From JAABVY01 sp964496505 (GTDB taxonomy: Bacteria; Zixibacteria; MSB-5A5; JAABVY01), in contig CAZBZV010000006.1 in assembly GCA_964496505.1 (NCBI GenBank), positions 1-64,000 of the forward strand: a stretch of DNA of 64,000 nucleotides. Reading direction: 5' to 3'. The notes under the pieces were generated by a model, which saw only the letters and a program-made list of their open reading frames with translations, was not told where the DNA came from and made no database searches. Both the position numbers and the translations under genes were made by a program. Numbering within the stretch: the first letter of the stretch is position 1; every line of letters starts with the position of its first letter. Shown here piece after piece: positions 44,745 to 53,670 of this stretch.

Positions 44745-46058
44745 CTAATTTGCCTCCTCCATTGATAGTTTGAATCCTGTCAGGCTTTCCAGTTGAATGA
44801 CCTGTTTGCGGATAGCCAGAAGCACATCATTGTGTTCAAAGTTGAGATCATTTAATGTCTTCTCTGCCTCAAGTAACTGCGTATACGGCAGCCTTCCGGC
44901 CTCATAAGCTGCCTCCAGATTGAGGTAGGCCTCCCGGGCGGAGGGCAGAATCAGTGAATCCAGAACGGCATGCCGATCGATGATTTTTTTGAGCTTAATA
45001 ATATGGGCGGTAATAAACGATCGTGTTTCTATCCTGCTTTGCTCAATTTCAAATTCCATTGATCTCAGCCGGGCCTGAAAGTGCTGTTTCTCTCCCTGAT
45101 TTCGATTAAAAAGCGGTAAGGGAAGTGAGACGCCGAATAGAAATGCTTTGGAGTTGTCTCCCTCGAATCTCTTAAATCCGCCTTTTAATGTAATCGGGGG
45201 GTAGGCGTTGGCTCCGGCCAAATCTCTCTGAGCCCTGAGGATTTGAGCCTCATTTTGCATATGCAGGAGCTGGCGGCTCGAATCGATTTTGCTCAGAAGC
45301 AAATCCAGTTTTCCTGTCAGCTTAGAATGATCCGGCTCCTGATCGGTTAAAACCTGCAGGTCGGATGCCTGCCCTTTCCAGAGTGAAACAAGCGCAGTTT
45401 CCGCAACTGTCATATCCTGCTTTGCCTGATCCAGCGCAAGTTTGCTCCTTTGCAACTGCAATTCCGCCAGAAGAAGCTCTGATTGCAGGGATGCCCCTTT
45501 TTCGAGACGATATTTGATATTATCAACAATCTCGCTTGCCAGAACAACCGTTTGCCCCGACAGTGCCACATTATGCTGTGCGTGCGCGAATTGGTAAAAC
45601 CTTTGCTTTGTTTCAAGATATAAGTCGAAGGCAGAGAACCTGATACGCAAATCCTCAGCATCCGCCTCCGCCCCCGCAGCCCTTTTACGTGCGCCTCGCT
45701 GACCGAATAATTCAAATTCCTGAGCCAGAACAAGAGCGAATTCGGATTCCCTGAATCCGGGAGCATCCCATCCGAACTCCTCAAACTCCGCCTCAAGCTC
45801 CGGGTTCGGCCACAGGCCCGCCTGTCTGATATTTTCACGGGCTGCCAGAGAGCGGAATTTATAGGACTGAAACAGAGAATTTTCGGCGCCAACCAGTTTC
45901 AATGCATCCTCAAGAGTAAAGGCCGTGTCAATATAGCTGTGTTCACCTGCTGCCGTATCAATTGGAGCCTGCCATAAATCCTCCGCATCGAGATTTCCGG
46001 CATAAAACAAAATGACTGCAGGAAGAAAAAGGACAAATATGTAAGCTTTGCCGTTCAT
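44745..46058 (-). CDS. TolC-family outer-membrane efflux protein (CzcC/CusC type)
   Basis: 437 residues, signal peptide about 1-25. Two outer membrane efflux protein repeats: first about 50-235 (LWPNPELEAEFEEFGWDAP) and second about 255-430 (FNRNQGEKQHFQARLRS, YEAGRLPYTQLLEAEKTLND). It has the long helical hairpins of TolC and provides the exit duct for the RND pump coded downstream. GGAG precedes the ATG. No lipobox, unlike CusC of E. coli. Confidence 0.93.
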   Translation of the reverse strand: MNGKAYIFVLFLPAVILFYAGNLDAEDLWQAPIDTAAGEHSYIDTAFTLEDALKLVGAENSLFQSYKFRSLAARENIRQAGLWPNPELEAEFEEFGWDAPGFRESEFALVLAQEFELFGQRGARKRAAGAEADAEDLRIRFSAFDLYLETKQRFYQFAHAQHNVALSGQTVVLASEIVDNIKYRLEKGASLQSELLLAELQLQRSKLALDQAKQDMTVAETALVSLWKGQASDLQVLTDQEPDHSKLTGKLDLLLSKIDSSRQLLHMQNEAQILRAQRDLAGANAYPPITLKGGFKRFEGDNSKAFLFGVSLPLPLFNRNQGEKQHFQARLRSMEFEIEQSRIETRSFITAHIIKLKKIIDRHAVLDSLILPSAREAYLNLEAAYEAGRLPYTQLLEAEKTLNDLNFEHNDVLLAIRKQVIQLESLTGFKLSMEEAN

Positions 46059-46153
46059 ATATATTACTCCATATGGGTTAGTGTGATAATTCGGGCATAC
46101 CTGTAGAGAGGGATGCCTTCAAATGTTATCGATTTAGAGAAAAAGGGGAAATT

Positions 46154-46585
46154 CTAACAGCGGAGAACTGCTGTTAAAAACAAATGGGATGGCTTATTTT
46201 TACCTGAACTTATATGAAATTCCATAAGCTGGAAGGGATTGTCATTGACACTTGTCGGATAAACATTTATACCGACCGCTATCTCGGGCCTAATATCATT
46301 TGCAATGGTCAATGAAATGTGCTTGAGACGTTTTGACCAGAGAGGACTGTCGATCTCAATATCAGAGCAGTTTGAGCAGTCATTGTGCTCCTCATGTATA
46401 TCATCGGAGGGCTCTGACACACAGATATCTGTCTCATCCCCGCAACAAGGAAGACAGCTTGTTTCCAGTTCTATATGACCGTCATCTCCAATACACAACA
46501 CCTTGCCGTTTCCGGCAACAAAAAGCCCCATAATAAAGAGCGGACATAAGGCCAAGGCTATTATTTTGTTGTGTTTAACAAACAT
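46154..46585 (-). CDS. small Cys-rich exported protein of a metal efflux operon
   Basis: 143 residues with an N-terminal signal (about 1-26). About nine Cys are clustered in SCLPCCGDETDIC and DCSNCSDIE, with His/Glu between them, so it probably binds a soft metal. The segment KVLCIGDDGHIELE resembles the opening of small secreted proteins I associate with czc-type operons. No Shine-Dalgarno is clear; a TATATT lies just upstream of the ATG, so leaderless expression or a later start is possible. First gene before the efflux trio on this strand. Exact role unknown. Confidence 0.7.
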   Translation of the reverse strand: MFVKHNKIIALALCPLFIMGLFVAGNGKVLCIGDDGHIELETSCLPCCGDETDICVSEPSDDIHEEHNDCSNCSDIEIDSPLWSKRLKHISLTIANDIRPEIAVGINVYPTSVNDNPFQLMEFHISSGKNKPSHLFLTAVLRC

Positions 46586-46681
46586 GTAGAGAATATAATG
46601 TCATTTACGGCAATTGCAATTCACTTTACCCCTTGAACAGCTATTTATTGAGTTTGTTTCAGGAATTCATCCCGCCCGAAG

Positions 46682-47590
46682 CTACTCCGTTCGGTTAGAA
46701 AAATCTTCAATTCCAAGGAAACGTTTGGCATTATCATAAAGAATCATGCGCTTTTCCTCCTTGGTCAGGAAATCCATAGAATCAAGAAACTCAATCGAGC
46801 TGCTAATTGCTCCGGGCCAGACCATCTGATCCGAACCATACATGACCCGATCCAGAACCCCGGCCTGCTTAGCAAGCTTCAGAAAGCGCTCCGCATAATC
46901 CTGAACAATCGGATCGACCCATAGCAAAACCGCAATATCGACATACAAGTGGCGATAAAGGGACATCATCCTGACTCCATGCTCGAAGAAAACCTCCCCG
47001 GCATGCATAAGGTAGAGCTTAAGATCAGGATATTTCACCAGCACATCCTCGATTAAAAGCGGATCGCCCAATGATATCCTGAAATCAGGACAGCATTTCA
47101 TATACGGGGTCATCGGAGGACCGCCGCCGGTATGATATGCCACCGGGATACCGTATTCCTCGCAAATCGCCAGATATGGCTCATAAATCGGATCGTTTAG
47201 GGTACGCCCGAGGTAAACTGCCATTATCTCACCAAAGACCCTGATTTTACCGTTTTTGACCATTTCCTCGAACTTTTCAATATCGGGAAGCTCTTTCTCA
47301 TCCGCAAAACCGGGTATAAAGCGCGGATCGGCCTGGGTCCATTCCTCTACACTTGCCATTGACCCCGATATCACTGCATATTCAATGTCGTGCCTGTCCA
47401 TGTGTTGAAGCGTCTCCTGCAAATGATCTTCTGCATTCTCAGGCGATTCAATGCCGCCGTATGCATGGGGCTCCCCGCCCCAGTAATCATCTTCGGTATA
47501 GCAATGCATATGCACATCTATAATCTGCGCCTGTGTCATTGTGCAAATAGAGATTAAGAAGACTGCGCCGATAATTGTCAATTTCTTCAT
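46682..47590 (-). CDS. exported amidohydrolase (PF04909-type)
   Basis: 302 residues with signal peptide (about 1-21). TIM-barrel metal-hydrolase: HxH motif H27/H29 (IDVHMHC), a third His in PVAYHTGG, LYLMHAGE with another His, and late Asp in VMYGSDQMVWPG. This is the amidohydrolase_2 group (decarboxylases and hydrolases with one zinc or manganese). It is exported, which is less usual. It lies among metal-efflux genes on the same strand but has no known role in metal handling; substrate unknown. Confidence 0.85.
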   Translation of the reverse strand: MKKLTIIGAVFLISICTMTQAQIIDVHMHCYTEDDYWGGEPHAYGGIESPENAEDHLQETLQHMDRHDIEYAVISGSMASVEEWTQADPRFIPGFADEKELPDIEKFEEMVKNGKIRVFGEIMAVYLGRTLNDPIYEPYLAICEEYGIPVAYHTGGGPPMTPYMKCCPDFRISLGDPLLIEDVLVKYPDLKLYLMHAGEVFFEHGVRMMSLYRHLYVDIAVLLWVDPIVQDYAERFLKLAKQAGVLDRVMYGSDQMVWPGAISSSIEFLDSMDFLTKEEKRMILYDNAKRFLGIEDFSNRTE

Positions 47591-47710
47591 AATGTATGGC
47601 CTTTAAATTGGGAAAAATCTGATTATGGAAGACTCCGATCTTATTGTCAGTTGACAAATTATGAATACAAATGGAGATGTCAATGAAAAAGAGGAGGGAT
47701 TATGTATTAA

Positions 47711-48583
47711 TTAATTCATTACCCGTACTCCAAAAAGAAATGTCGGAGCTATTTCGGTCTGCATTCCCTCCTGATCCTGCCATACAGGAATCTGTATCAG
47801 GCTTTCGAGAATAAATGATGACCAGGTGAACTTGAAGCCGGGCGACAGCCAAAGAACTGATTCTCCTGTATTTGCAATCGCTTCGCCGTCTTTGCTGTTT
47901 GAGGAAACGTTTAGATATGATGATTCAATAACGGGCGCTATCGCCATATTAGAGCTTGAACCCACACCCATCTGATAAGCAAGAGCAGTCTGAACCATAA
48001 ATTCATCACCAGGGTCAGTTTCTGCCTCACCGGTTTCGGCCATGCCGTTCCAGATGTATGTGATATTGAGATCTACCCCCAGCGGAACCATCCGTCCTGA
48101 GAAAAAGCCGCCCATTCTAATATCATATGTATTTGACGAGAACTCATCCTTGCCGGTAGGAAATTCCAGTCCCAGGGTAGGGGCTATTCCGATTGTATAC
48201 TTTGGGGAATTGATACGTAACAGCTTGTATTTTGCAAGCAAAAGCAGATCACCCAGACCCGATGATGATGATTGATTACCCATCATGGTCATCTCCCGTC
48301 GGACAAAGGCCTGACGAGCCATCACGGTCAAATCCGATCGAAGACCGTATGCAACAACCACCGGAAACATATAGGCTTCCATCTTTCTATTAGCCTCGGA
48401 ATCATCGTTATCCCTCTGCATATAGCGCACCTGTGAACGAAACATCCAGCGATTCTCGGCAGGTGTCAGACCGGCATCGATACTGATACCTGCCGCACTC
48501 GCACTTCTGAGATCAAACAATCCGGTTATTAAGAGCAAAGCCAGAAGCAGGGCCATTGAGGGGATTTTTAAGAATGTAATCAT
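47711..48583 (-). CDS. outer-membrane barrel of the MetA-pathway phenol-degradation-like (transporter) family
   Basis: 290 residues; signal peptide about 1-30 (ASAA). Beta-strand-rich with GLGDLLLLAKYKLL, APTLGLEFPTGKDEF and VPLGVDLNITYIWNG, signatures of PF13557-like putative transporters seen beside metal-resistance genes. Good GGAGTAGATT upstream and a 3-bp gap after the HMA lipoprotein gene, so both are co-translated. Probably a channel or sensor for the metal in the outer membrane. Confidence 0.75.
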   Translation of the reverse strand: MITFLKIPSMALLLALLLITGLFDLRSASAAGISIDAGLTPAENRWMFRSQVRYMQRDNDDSEANRKMEAYMFPVVVAYGLRSDLTVMARQAFVRREMTMMGNQSSSSGLGDLLLLAKYKLLRINSPKYTIGIAPTLGLEFPTGKDEFSSNTYDIRMGGFFSGRMVPLGVDLNITYIWNGMAETGEAETDPGDEFMVQTALAYQMGVGSSSNMAIAPVIESSYLNVSSNSKDGEAIANTGESVLWLSPGFKFTWSSFILESLIQIPVWQDQEGMQTEIAPTFLFGVRVMN

Positions 48584-48586
48584 AAT

Positions 48587-48922
48587 CTACTCCAGACGCT
48601 TTCCGGCGGTAAAATTGGCCCTTTTGATAGCCTCATAGATCGCTTGATCATCAACCTCATTTTCTGGCTCCAAAACAACCCGTAATTGCTGTTTTTGCCA
48701 GTTAGCGGTAGATGCCTGCACTCCGGCGACCTTGTTTATAAGATTCTCCAGGCCGCCATGACATCCGGGGCAGTCCATACCATAAACCTGATAAATCCTG
48801 ACTTCGGAATTATCGCTGATAAAATCGGCCGGATCTTTTTGGCTGGAGCTGCATCCGCATACGACCGCGAATACTAATACCAATGAAATTATTGAAAGGG
48901 TTGAGATAATACGGTGTTTCAT
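48587..48922 (-). CDS. HMA-domain metal-binding lipoprotein
   Basis: 111 residues. Lipobox CGCSSS gives C24 after a 23-residue signal. Residues about 40-111 form a heavy-metal-associated ferredoxin-like fold with the CxxC site GMDCPGCHGG. In this family CxxC binds Cu+, Zn2+ or similar; being attached to the periplasmic face of a membrane, this protein would bind metal outside the cytoplasm and pass it to the efflux system. First gene of the minus-strand metal cluster; GAGGGA precedes the ATG. Confidence 0.88.
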   Translation of the reverse strand: MKHRIISTLSIISLVLVFAVVCGCSSSQKDPADFISDNSEVRIYQVYGMDCPGCHGGLENLINKVAGVQASTANWQKQQLRVVLEPENEVDDQAIYEAIKRANFTAGKRLE

Positions 48923-49158
48923 GATAATATCCCTCTAAAATAAGTTTGCTACAATAGAATACAATAATTGTCGTCTTTAGTTCCCGGGAGTATATTTTTG
49001 ACAGTTTTGTTCCCTGCTAAAAAGGAGCAAGCGTTTGCTATACGGTGCTTTGAAGAAAAAAAGTATGCCTAAACTCTATCCATCAGGGATTCCATCCAGG
49101 TGGAGACTTTGCGGTAGGTCGGTTTTTCAAGCATCAGCCAAAAATGATTTGGCAGCGA

Positions 49159-50517
49159 TTATCTTCTGTGAAACGGGGGCAGCTCTTTCAAACTCGGCTG
49201 AGGAGCGATTAATGCCGATTGATCCGGGACTATTTCTATCCCCAGCCAGTCTTCCAGAGTTGAGTATACCAGCTCCCGCTCGCTCAACTGGACAATATCG
49301 ATACCATGATTGGCGCCCGCTTCAACGATCTTGAGCGCATCGGCAGGGCCGACAAGATCGATTGCGCCGGCGCTCCAGGGATCCTGGCCGCCATAGATAT
49401 AGATAATCCGATCGCCATTATTTTGAAGCCATGAAATAATATTGGGCATTAAGGCCGGATCGAAAACAAGCTGGGCGTCCTGCGGCGCCAGGATGCTGTA
49501 GCTGTAGGTCTCAGCCTCGGTTAAAAGGTCTTCCAGATGATCGGTTATCAGGCGGTAATATCCGAACTGGGTATAGGCCTGGTAATAATGCGGTTCATAA
49601 TATTCTATCAGTTCTTCCGAGAAGAAGTTCATGCTTACAACATAGTTGAGGCTGCTCCAGATCTCCGAAACCGCCGATCCCTCTCCCGGCACGGCAGAGC
49701 AATTGCCATCCCCGTACTGCCAGAAGGCAAACGGATATTCCAGAACCATATATTCCAGAATCAGGGGATAATCCATGTTAAATGTGTAGCCGGACTGGGT
49801 GGCATAAGCATCCATATACGGCAGCAGGGCGGCCTTATTTTCCAGCGCCATCGCCTGAAAATCTTTTATCTTCTGACGGCAGGACTCATCTCCAACCTCA
49901 TTTTCGAGGAAATCATCGAAACGGGGATCATCGACAGATACCGGCAAAGGCGCAACGTATGCAACCGTAGCATCGACATCATTTGGATAGAATCTGCGAT
50001 GAAAAAGCGCGGTCATACCACCCTTGCTGACGCCGGAATTGACCCAGACACCGTCATAAATCGGTTTCAGGAGCTCGGCGATACGATGATGGTCCGCGGC
50101 GGCCTGCTCTATCGTGCAATACTGCCAGTCCAGCACCGAGGGTAACGAGCCGGCGAAAAACCTGTGCCCGACATATATCTGGTTGGCATCCAGAAGACGC
50201 GCCATCTCGAATACAAAATTATTGCTTGAGATGGCATATCCCGAAATATACATGACCATTGGATCGGATTCATCCAGATGCGAGATATAAAATTTCTGCT
50301 CGAATGTCGGCCCGCCGGGGTTATCATGATCTAAGGGCTGTGTGATAGTAAGCTCGAAGGCGCGGTTATATTCATAGGGAGCCCCGATCTCGACAGCTTC
50401 GACATAGGGAAGCGCCTGCAACCGTGCCAGAAGCTCCTGGGGCTCGGGGCCTGAGGACTTATCGCTGCACGAAAGTATCAGCGCGAAAAGTAAGATGACA
50501 TAGAATATTTTTTTCAT
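49159..50517 (-). CDS. S37-family (PS-10) serine peptidase lipoprotein
   Basis: 452 residues from ATG 50517 (AAGG upstream); a reading from 50685 would add a leader without signal. Lipobox LILSC (C17). Alpha/beta-hydrolase fold: nucleophile S164 in GVSKGG, Asp in GGQDPWSAG, His in GANHGIDI. ITQPLDHDNPGGPTFEQKFY and YVGHRFFAGS are diagnostic of peptidase family S37, whose Streptomyces member removes N-terminal tripeptides. It is anchored on the cell envelope and should degrade peptides there. Flanked by a repeat hairpin pair. Confidence 0.9.
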   Translation of the reverse strand: MKKIFYVILLFALILSCSDKSSGPEPQELLARLQALPYVEAVEIGAPYEYNRAFELTITQPLDHDNPGGPTFEQKFYISHLDESDPMVMYISGYAISSNNFVFEMARLLDANQIYVGHRFFAGSLPSVLDWQYCTIEQAAADHHRIAELLKPIYDGVWVNSGVSKGGMTALFHRRFYPNDVDATVAYVAPLPVSVDDPRFDDFLENEVGDESCRQKIKDFQAMALENKAALLPYMDAYATQSGYTFNMDYPLILEYMVLEYPFAFWQYGDGNCSAVPGEGSAVSEIWSSLNYVVSMNFFSEELIEYYEPHYYQAYTQFGYYRLITDHLEDLLTEAETYSYSILAPQDAQLVFDPALMPNIISWLQNNGDRIIYIYGGQDPWSAGAIDLVGPADALKIVEAGANHGIDIVQLSERELVYSTLEDWLGIEIVPDQSALIAPQPSLKELPPFHRR

Positions 50518-50600
50518 CTGGAAATGCCTTATTCTAACCATTAATAGATACGTCCCCGGTAGCACTTTGTTCAGAGGGATTTGTGCTCGAGCATGAATCG

Positions 50601-50660
50601 TTTGGCAGGTTCCCCGCGAACCAGCCAAATTGAAATAGGCATGATCACAGGGATCATGCC
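50601..50660. repeat. two adjacent palindromes between peptidase and SDR genes
   Basis: First hairpin TTTGGCaGGTTC-cccgc-GAACCaGCCAAA (50601-50629), second GGCATGATC-acagg-GATCATGCC (50638-50660). Both are nearly perfect, lie within one short gap and have no T-run; they look like REP-type dispersed sequence. Confidence 0.65.
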
Positions 50661-50668
50661 CTACAAAA

Positions 50669-51505
50669 TTATTTATTCCCCTCAATCCGGCGCTTGCGTT
50701 CGGCCTGGATCTTGAGGGCGATCTGGTCGACCAATTTGGGGGAGAGCTTGTTCATGAAAACCGCGAATTTTCCCAGTCCGGAAAGGACCTTCTCGCGTTT
50801 ACGTTTCGCGGCGGCGTCTATGATAATCCGCGCGGCCTTCTCGGCCGACATCATACTCTTGTTGTAAAAGCGCAGCCCCTGCTCGCCCATCTTCTCGCCG
50901 TCCGGCTTGACAACATTACCGGCGAACTTCGTAACAACATATCCCGGATAAATCATCGTAACCGACACACCGCTGCCATGCTGTTCGATACGAAGCGCAT
51001 CAAAAAATCCGGCCATGGCAAACTTGCTGGCGCAGTAGGCAGCTCCGCCCCAGGCCGCAACCTTGCCCAGCACACTCGAGATACCGATTATTCGTCCCCT
51101 GGTTTTCATGATGTGGGGGAGTGCGTGATAAGTGCAGTAAACTGAGCCCCGGAAGTTGACATCCATAACCTTTTCCAGTTCGCGTAAATCGGGCAGCTCA
51201 TGCAGATGTCCCGCGGAACCGTACCCGGCATTATTTATCAGCGTATCGATTCGCTCGTACTCCTCCAGAGTCTCATCGATAATTTTAACACTCTGCTCTT
51301 CTGAGGAAACATCGGCAGTCACCACCAATGCTTTGCCGCCGCGGTTACGGCATTCGCTTGCCAGAGTCTCGAGCTTGTCCTCGCTTCGTGCCGCAAGGGT
51401 AAGCCAGGCTCCCCGGTCGGCAAGCTGCAGTGCCAGCTCTTCGCCGATGCCGCTTGAGGCCCCGGTTATAATAACGACATTATCTTTAAACACACTGTCT
51501 GGCAT
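50669..51505 (-). CDS. short-chain dehydrogenase/reductase
   Basis: 278 residues from the ATG at 51505 (a TTG two codons upstream is less likely). SDR motifs: TGASSGIG (14-21), NNAG (91-94), S143/S144 with Y157 and K161 (YCASK). The C-terminal extension (about 215-278) with KRKREKVLSGLGKFAVFMNK and Lys/Arg-rich end is typical of DltE/YqjQ-like SDRs that act on lipid-like substrates near the membrane, which is only a hint. Monocistronic. Confidence 0.9.
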   Translation of the reverse strand: MPDSVFKDNVVIITGASSGIGEELALQLADRGAWLTLAARSEDKLETLASECRNRGGKALVVTADVSSEEQSVKIIDETLEEYERIDTLINNAGYGSAGHLHELPDLRELEKVMDVNFRGSVYCTYHALPHIMKTRGRIIGISSVLGKVAAWGGAAYCASKFAMAGFFDALRIEQHGSGVSVTMIYPGYVVTKFAGNVVKPDGEKMGEQGLRFYNKSMMSAEKAARIIIDAAAKRKREKVLSGLGKFAVFMNKLSPKLVDQIALKIQAERKRRIEGNK

Positions 51506-51608
51506 ATACAAGTCTCAACATTTATTGGGAAGATATGTTCTACTGATCTGAAGGTATAAAAATATCGAATCTCAATGCAAGGGATTTATAATATTTGAGC
51601 GGCGAATA

Positions 51609-52307
51609 TTAATCCTGGTTCTCTTCGCTGTAAACGCCTTCCTCCAGAATCTCGACAATACCCATATCGTTATAGGTAATCTCGACCGCTTTGGAGATAT
51701 CCAGCTTCAACGGATCGGTGAGGATAGTCTTGGTGTTAGCCACCGGAAAGACTTTCTTCATATCTTTGATTAGGCCCAGAAGGCTGCTTTCGTCGTTGCC
51801 GATTCGGGTGGTCTTGAACTTATCGTCGGATTCGATATAATCTTCGATATAGATAATTTTCGAGAAGCGGTACAATTCATCGAGGCCGAGAAGATTTCCC
51901 AGACGCCTGAATTTTATGACTTCCAGTTCGATCTGGAATGCGCTATCGTCTAAAAGGATTTCGTCGGCCAGACGAGGACGGTTCTCATCATCATAGGTCT
52001 GCAAAATCAGACGCGGTTTTTCGGTTTCGGACTGGCTGAATGTTATTTGGGCCAGGGGAACATTGCGATTGAGCACGAAATAATTTTTCAGGCTGGAATT
52101 GAACCAGAAGAATGACTGGGATATGAAAATCAGTAATACCCCGGATGAGATAAGGAGTACACGCACCCACATTTTGGGTTTTTTGGAGCCATATCCCTGG
52201 GATTTTGACTTTTTCAGGGCATAAATTATTTCCAGAAGGGAAAATATCAGAAGACCCAACCCGGCCAGAAATATCAGGAAAGCTAATAATGTTAATTTTG
52301 CGCTCAT
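51609..52307 (-). CDS. two-TM membrane protein of unknown function
   Basis: 232 residues; transmembrane segments about 5-27 and 48-68, with a basic loop SKSQGYGSKKPK between them. The rest (about 70-232) is a soluble, acidic domain presumably on the periplasmic side. No motif is recognised. It lies between an SDR gene and the DnaA-box cluster that precedes the bactofilin gene. Confidence 0.65.
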   Translation of the reverse strand: MSAKLTLLAFLIFLAGLGLLIFSLLEIIYALKKSKSQGYGSKKPKMWVRVLLISSGVLLIFISQSFFWFNSSLKNYFVLNRNVPLAQITFSQSETEKPRLILQTYDDENRPRLADEILLDDSAFQIELEVIKFRRLGNLLGLDELYRFSKIIYIEDYIESDDKFKTTRIGNDESSLLGLIKDMKKVFPVANTKTILTDPLKLDISKAVEITYNDMGIVEILEEGVYSEENQD

Positions 52308-52343
52308 ATAATACTAATAATGTGCTTTATACATATTTGGCAC

Positions 52344-52455
52344 TTTGCCACAAACTTGTGGACAACTCTTAAATCCCTAAATTAAGGTTGTGCCTTATTC
52401 CCATGAAATGCAAGGAATTGAGAGATTTTCCACAGTCACATGGAAGTTATCCACA
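52344..52455. promoter_or_regulatory. cluster of DnaA-box-like 9-mers
   Basis: One exact TTATCCACA (52447-52455, +), TTTTCCACA (52426-52434, +) and TTGTCCACA (52357-52365, minus orientation), plus a weaker TTTGCCACA (52344-52352), in about 110 AT-rich bp between the two-TM protein and the bactofilin stop. The density suggests an origin of replication or a DnaA-titration site. Confidence 0.6.
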
Positions 52456-52464
52456 ACTATACTA

Positions 52465-52824
52465 TCACTTATTAATCTTATCGGCCGATTTCTCAGGATG
52501 ATTATCATTCATTTTGCATGCACCGTGAAAAACTGCGCCCTGCTCCACAACCAGGCTTTTTGTCTTAATATCGCCGTTTACCATGGATTTGGCCTGCAAT
52601 TCAATTCTCTCGGAGGCATGCACATTGCCATCCACACGGCCTGTAATCACCGCTGACTTGGTATGGACATCGGCCTCAACTTTGCCTTCAGGCCCGATAC
52701 TGACAGTCTCACTGCATTTCACAGCGCCTTTGACCTTGCCGTCAATCCTGAGGCTGCCCTGTACCTCAAGGGTACCGTCAAAAGTAGCGTCCTTGCCTAC
52801 AACTGTGTTAATATTTTCAGCCAT
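52465..52824 (-). CDS. bactofilin
   Basis: 119 residues. Residues about 8-100 are a right-handed beta-helix of six- to seven-residue turns (VVGKDATFDGTLEVQGSLRI, DVHTKSAVITGRVDGN), the DUF583 fold that polymerises without nucleotide into cytoskeletal filaments. A short polar tail follows. The gene lies 1 bp after an M23 peptidase gene; the bactofilin/M23 pair is known from other bacteria (for example Helicobacter CcmA with Csd peptidases), where they shape cell-wall growth. Likely role: position the peptidase or ParABS. Confidence 0.92.
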   Translation of the reverse strand: MAENINTVVGKDATFDGTLEVQGSLRIDGKVKGAVKCSETVSIGPEGKVEADVHTKSAVITGRVDGNVHASERIELQAKSMVNGDIKTKSLVVEQGAVFHGACKMNDNHPEKSADKINK

Positions 52825-52825
52825 A

Positions 52826-53662
52826 TCAGTTTCCTATACTGTAATTATCACCTTTTATATATGGTTCGGGATTTATTGCAACATCATTACGTCTAATTTC
52901 ATAATGTATATGCGGCCCGGTCGATTTGCCGGAATTGCCGCTTAAAGCAATCAAATCCCCCTTCTTTACTTTTTCACCTTCGGCCACGAGGTTTACAAGA
53001 TTATGACCGTAAACCGTCTTGAAGCCCTCCGACTTTTCTTTATTGGCATGATCTATGATGATCATCTTTCCAAATATATCGTCCCATCCGGCAAATTCCA
53101 CAATCCCATCGGCGGTAGCATAAACCTTTGAGCCTTCTTTATTGACTATATCTACACCGAAATGCCGGCGTGATAGGTTGTCGTCATCCGGATTAAAACC
53201 GCGTGTAATCCGTCCCTGAGAGGGAATCCCACTTGGTATTGTATCCACAATTTCCTTTTCAGCAAAGGGATGGCTGAGATTGAGAAGCACATCACTGTTC
53301 TCCAGGAATATCGCCAGCGCCGAGTCCTGCTCCTCGCTGGTCATGGGACTGCTTTGATTTGAGGATACACCCACCAGATTCAGAACACGCCTTAGAAGCA
53401 GAGTATTGGATTTCAGGTTCTCCTCCAGAAGCTGTATCTTGCGGTTCTCCTGCAGGAGCATGGAGTTTTCCTCCAGAAGAGCACGGTTCTGCTCGTTGGC
53501 CTGATTCAGCTTATGCAGGATATAAAAGCTCGAGAGTGCTCCCAGAAGCAGGGTCACGGCAAAGATTATAATCAGCCATATTAGAAAAGTCGGGACCTTG
53601 AATGTACGGGTTTTATCCGACGGCCCCGAGAGGTACATTAGTGTCGAATAACGCAATTTCAT
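52826..53662 (-). CDS. M23 (LytM) peptidoglycan endopeptidase with membrane anchor
   Basis: 278 residues; single transmembrane helix about 24-50, then a coiled coil (about 52-92, NQANEQNRALLEENSMLLQEN), then an M23 domain about 155-270 with zinc ligands in RRHFGVDI and HIHYEI, and GNSGKSTGPH. A typical inner-membrane-anchored LytM protein facing the periplasm. It is followed by the bactofilin gene at a 1-bp gap and preceded by parB, so cell-wall cutting and filament are co-expressed with the partition genes. Confidence 0.93.
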   Translation of the reverse strand: MKLRYSTLMYLSGPSDKTRTFKVPTFLIWLIIIFAVTLLLGALSSFYILHKLNQANEQNRALLEENSMLLQENRKIQLLEENLKSNTLLLRRVLNLVGVSSNQSSPMTSEEQDSALAIFLENSDVLLNLSHPFAEKEIVDTIPSGIPSQGRITRGFNPDDDNLSRRHFGVDIVNKEGSKVYATADGIVEFAGWDDIFGKMIIIDHANKEKSEGFKTVYGHNLVNLVAEGEKVKKGDLIALSGNSGKSTGPHIHYEIRRNDVAINPEPYIKGDNYSIGN

Positions 53663-53670
53663 CTTTACGG

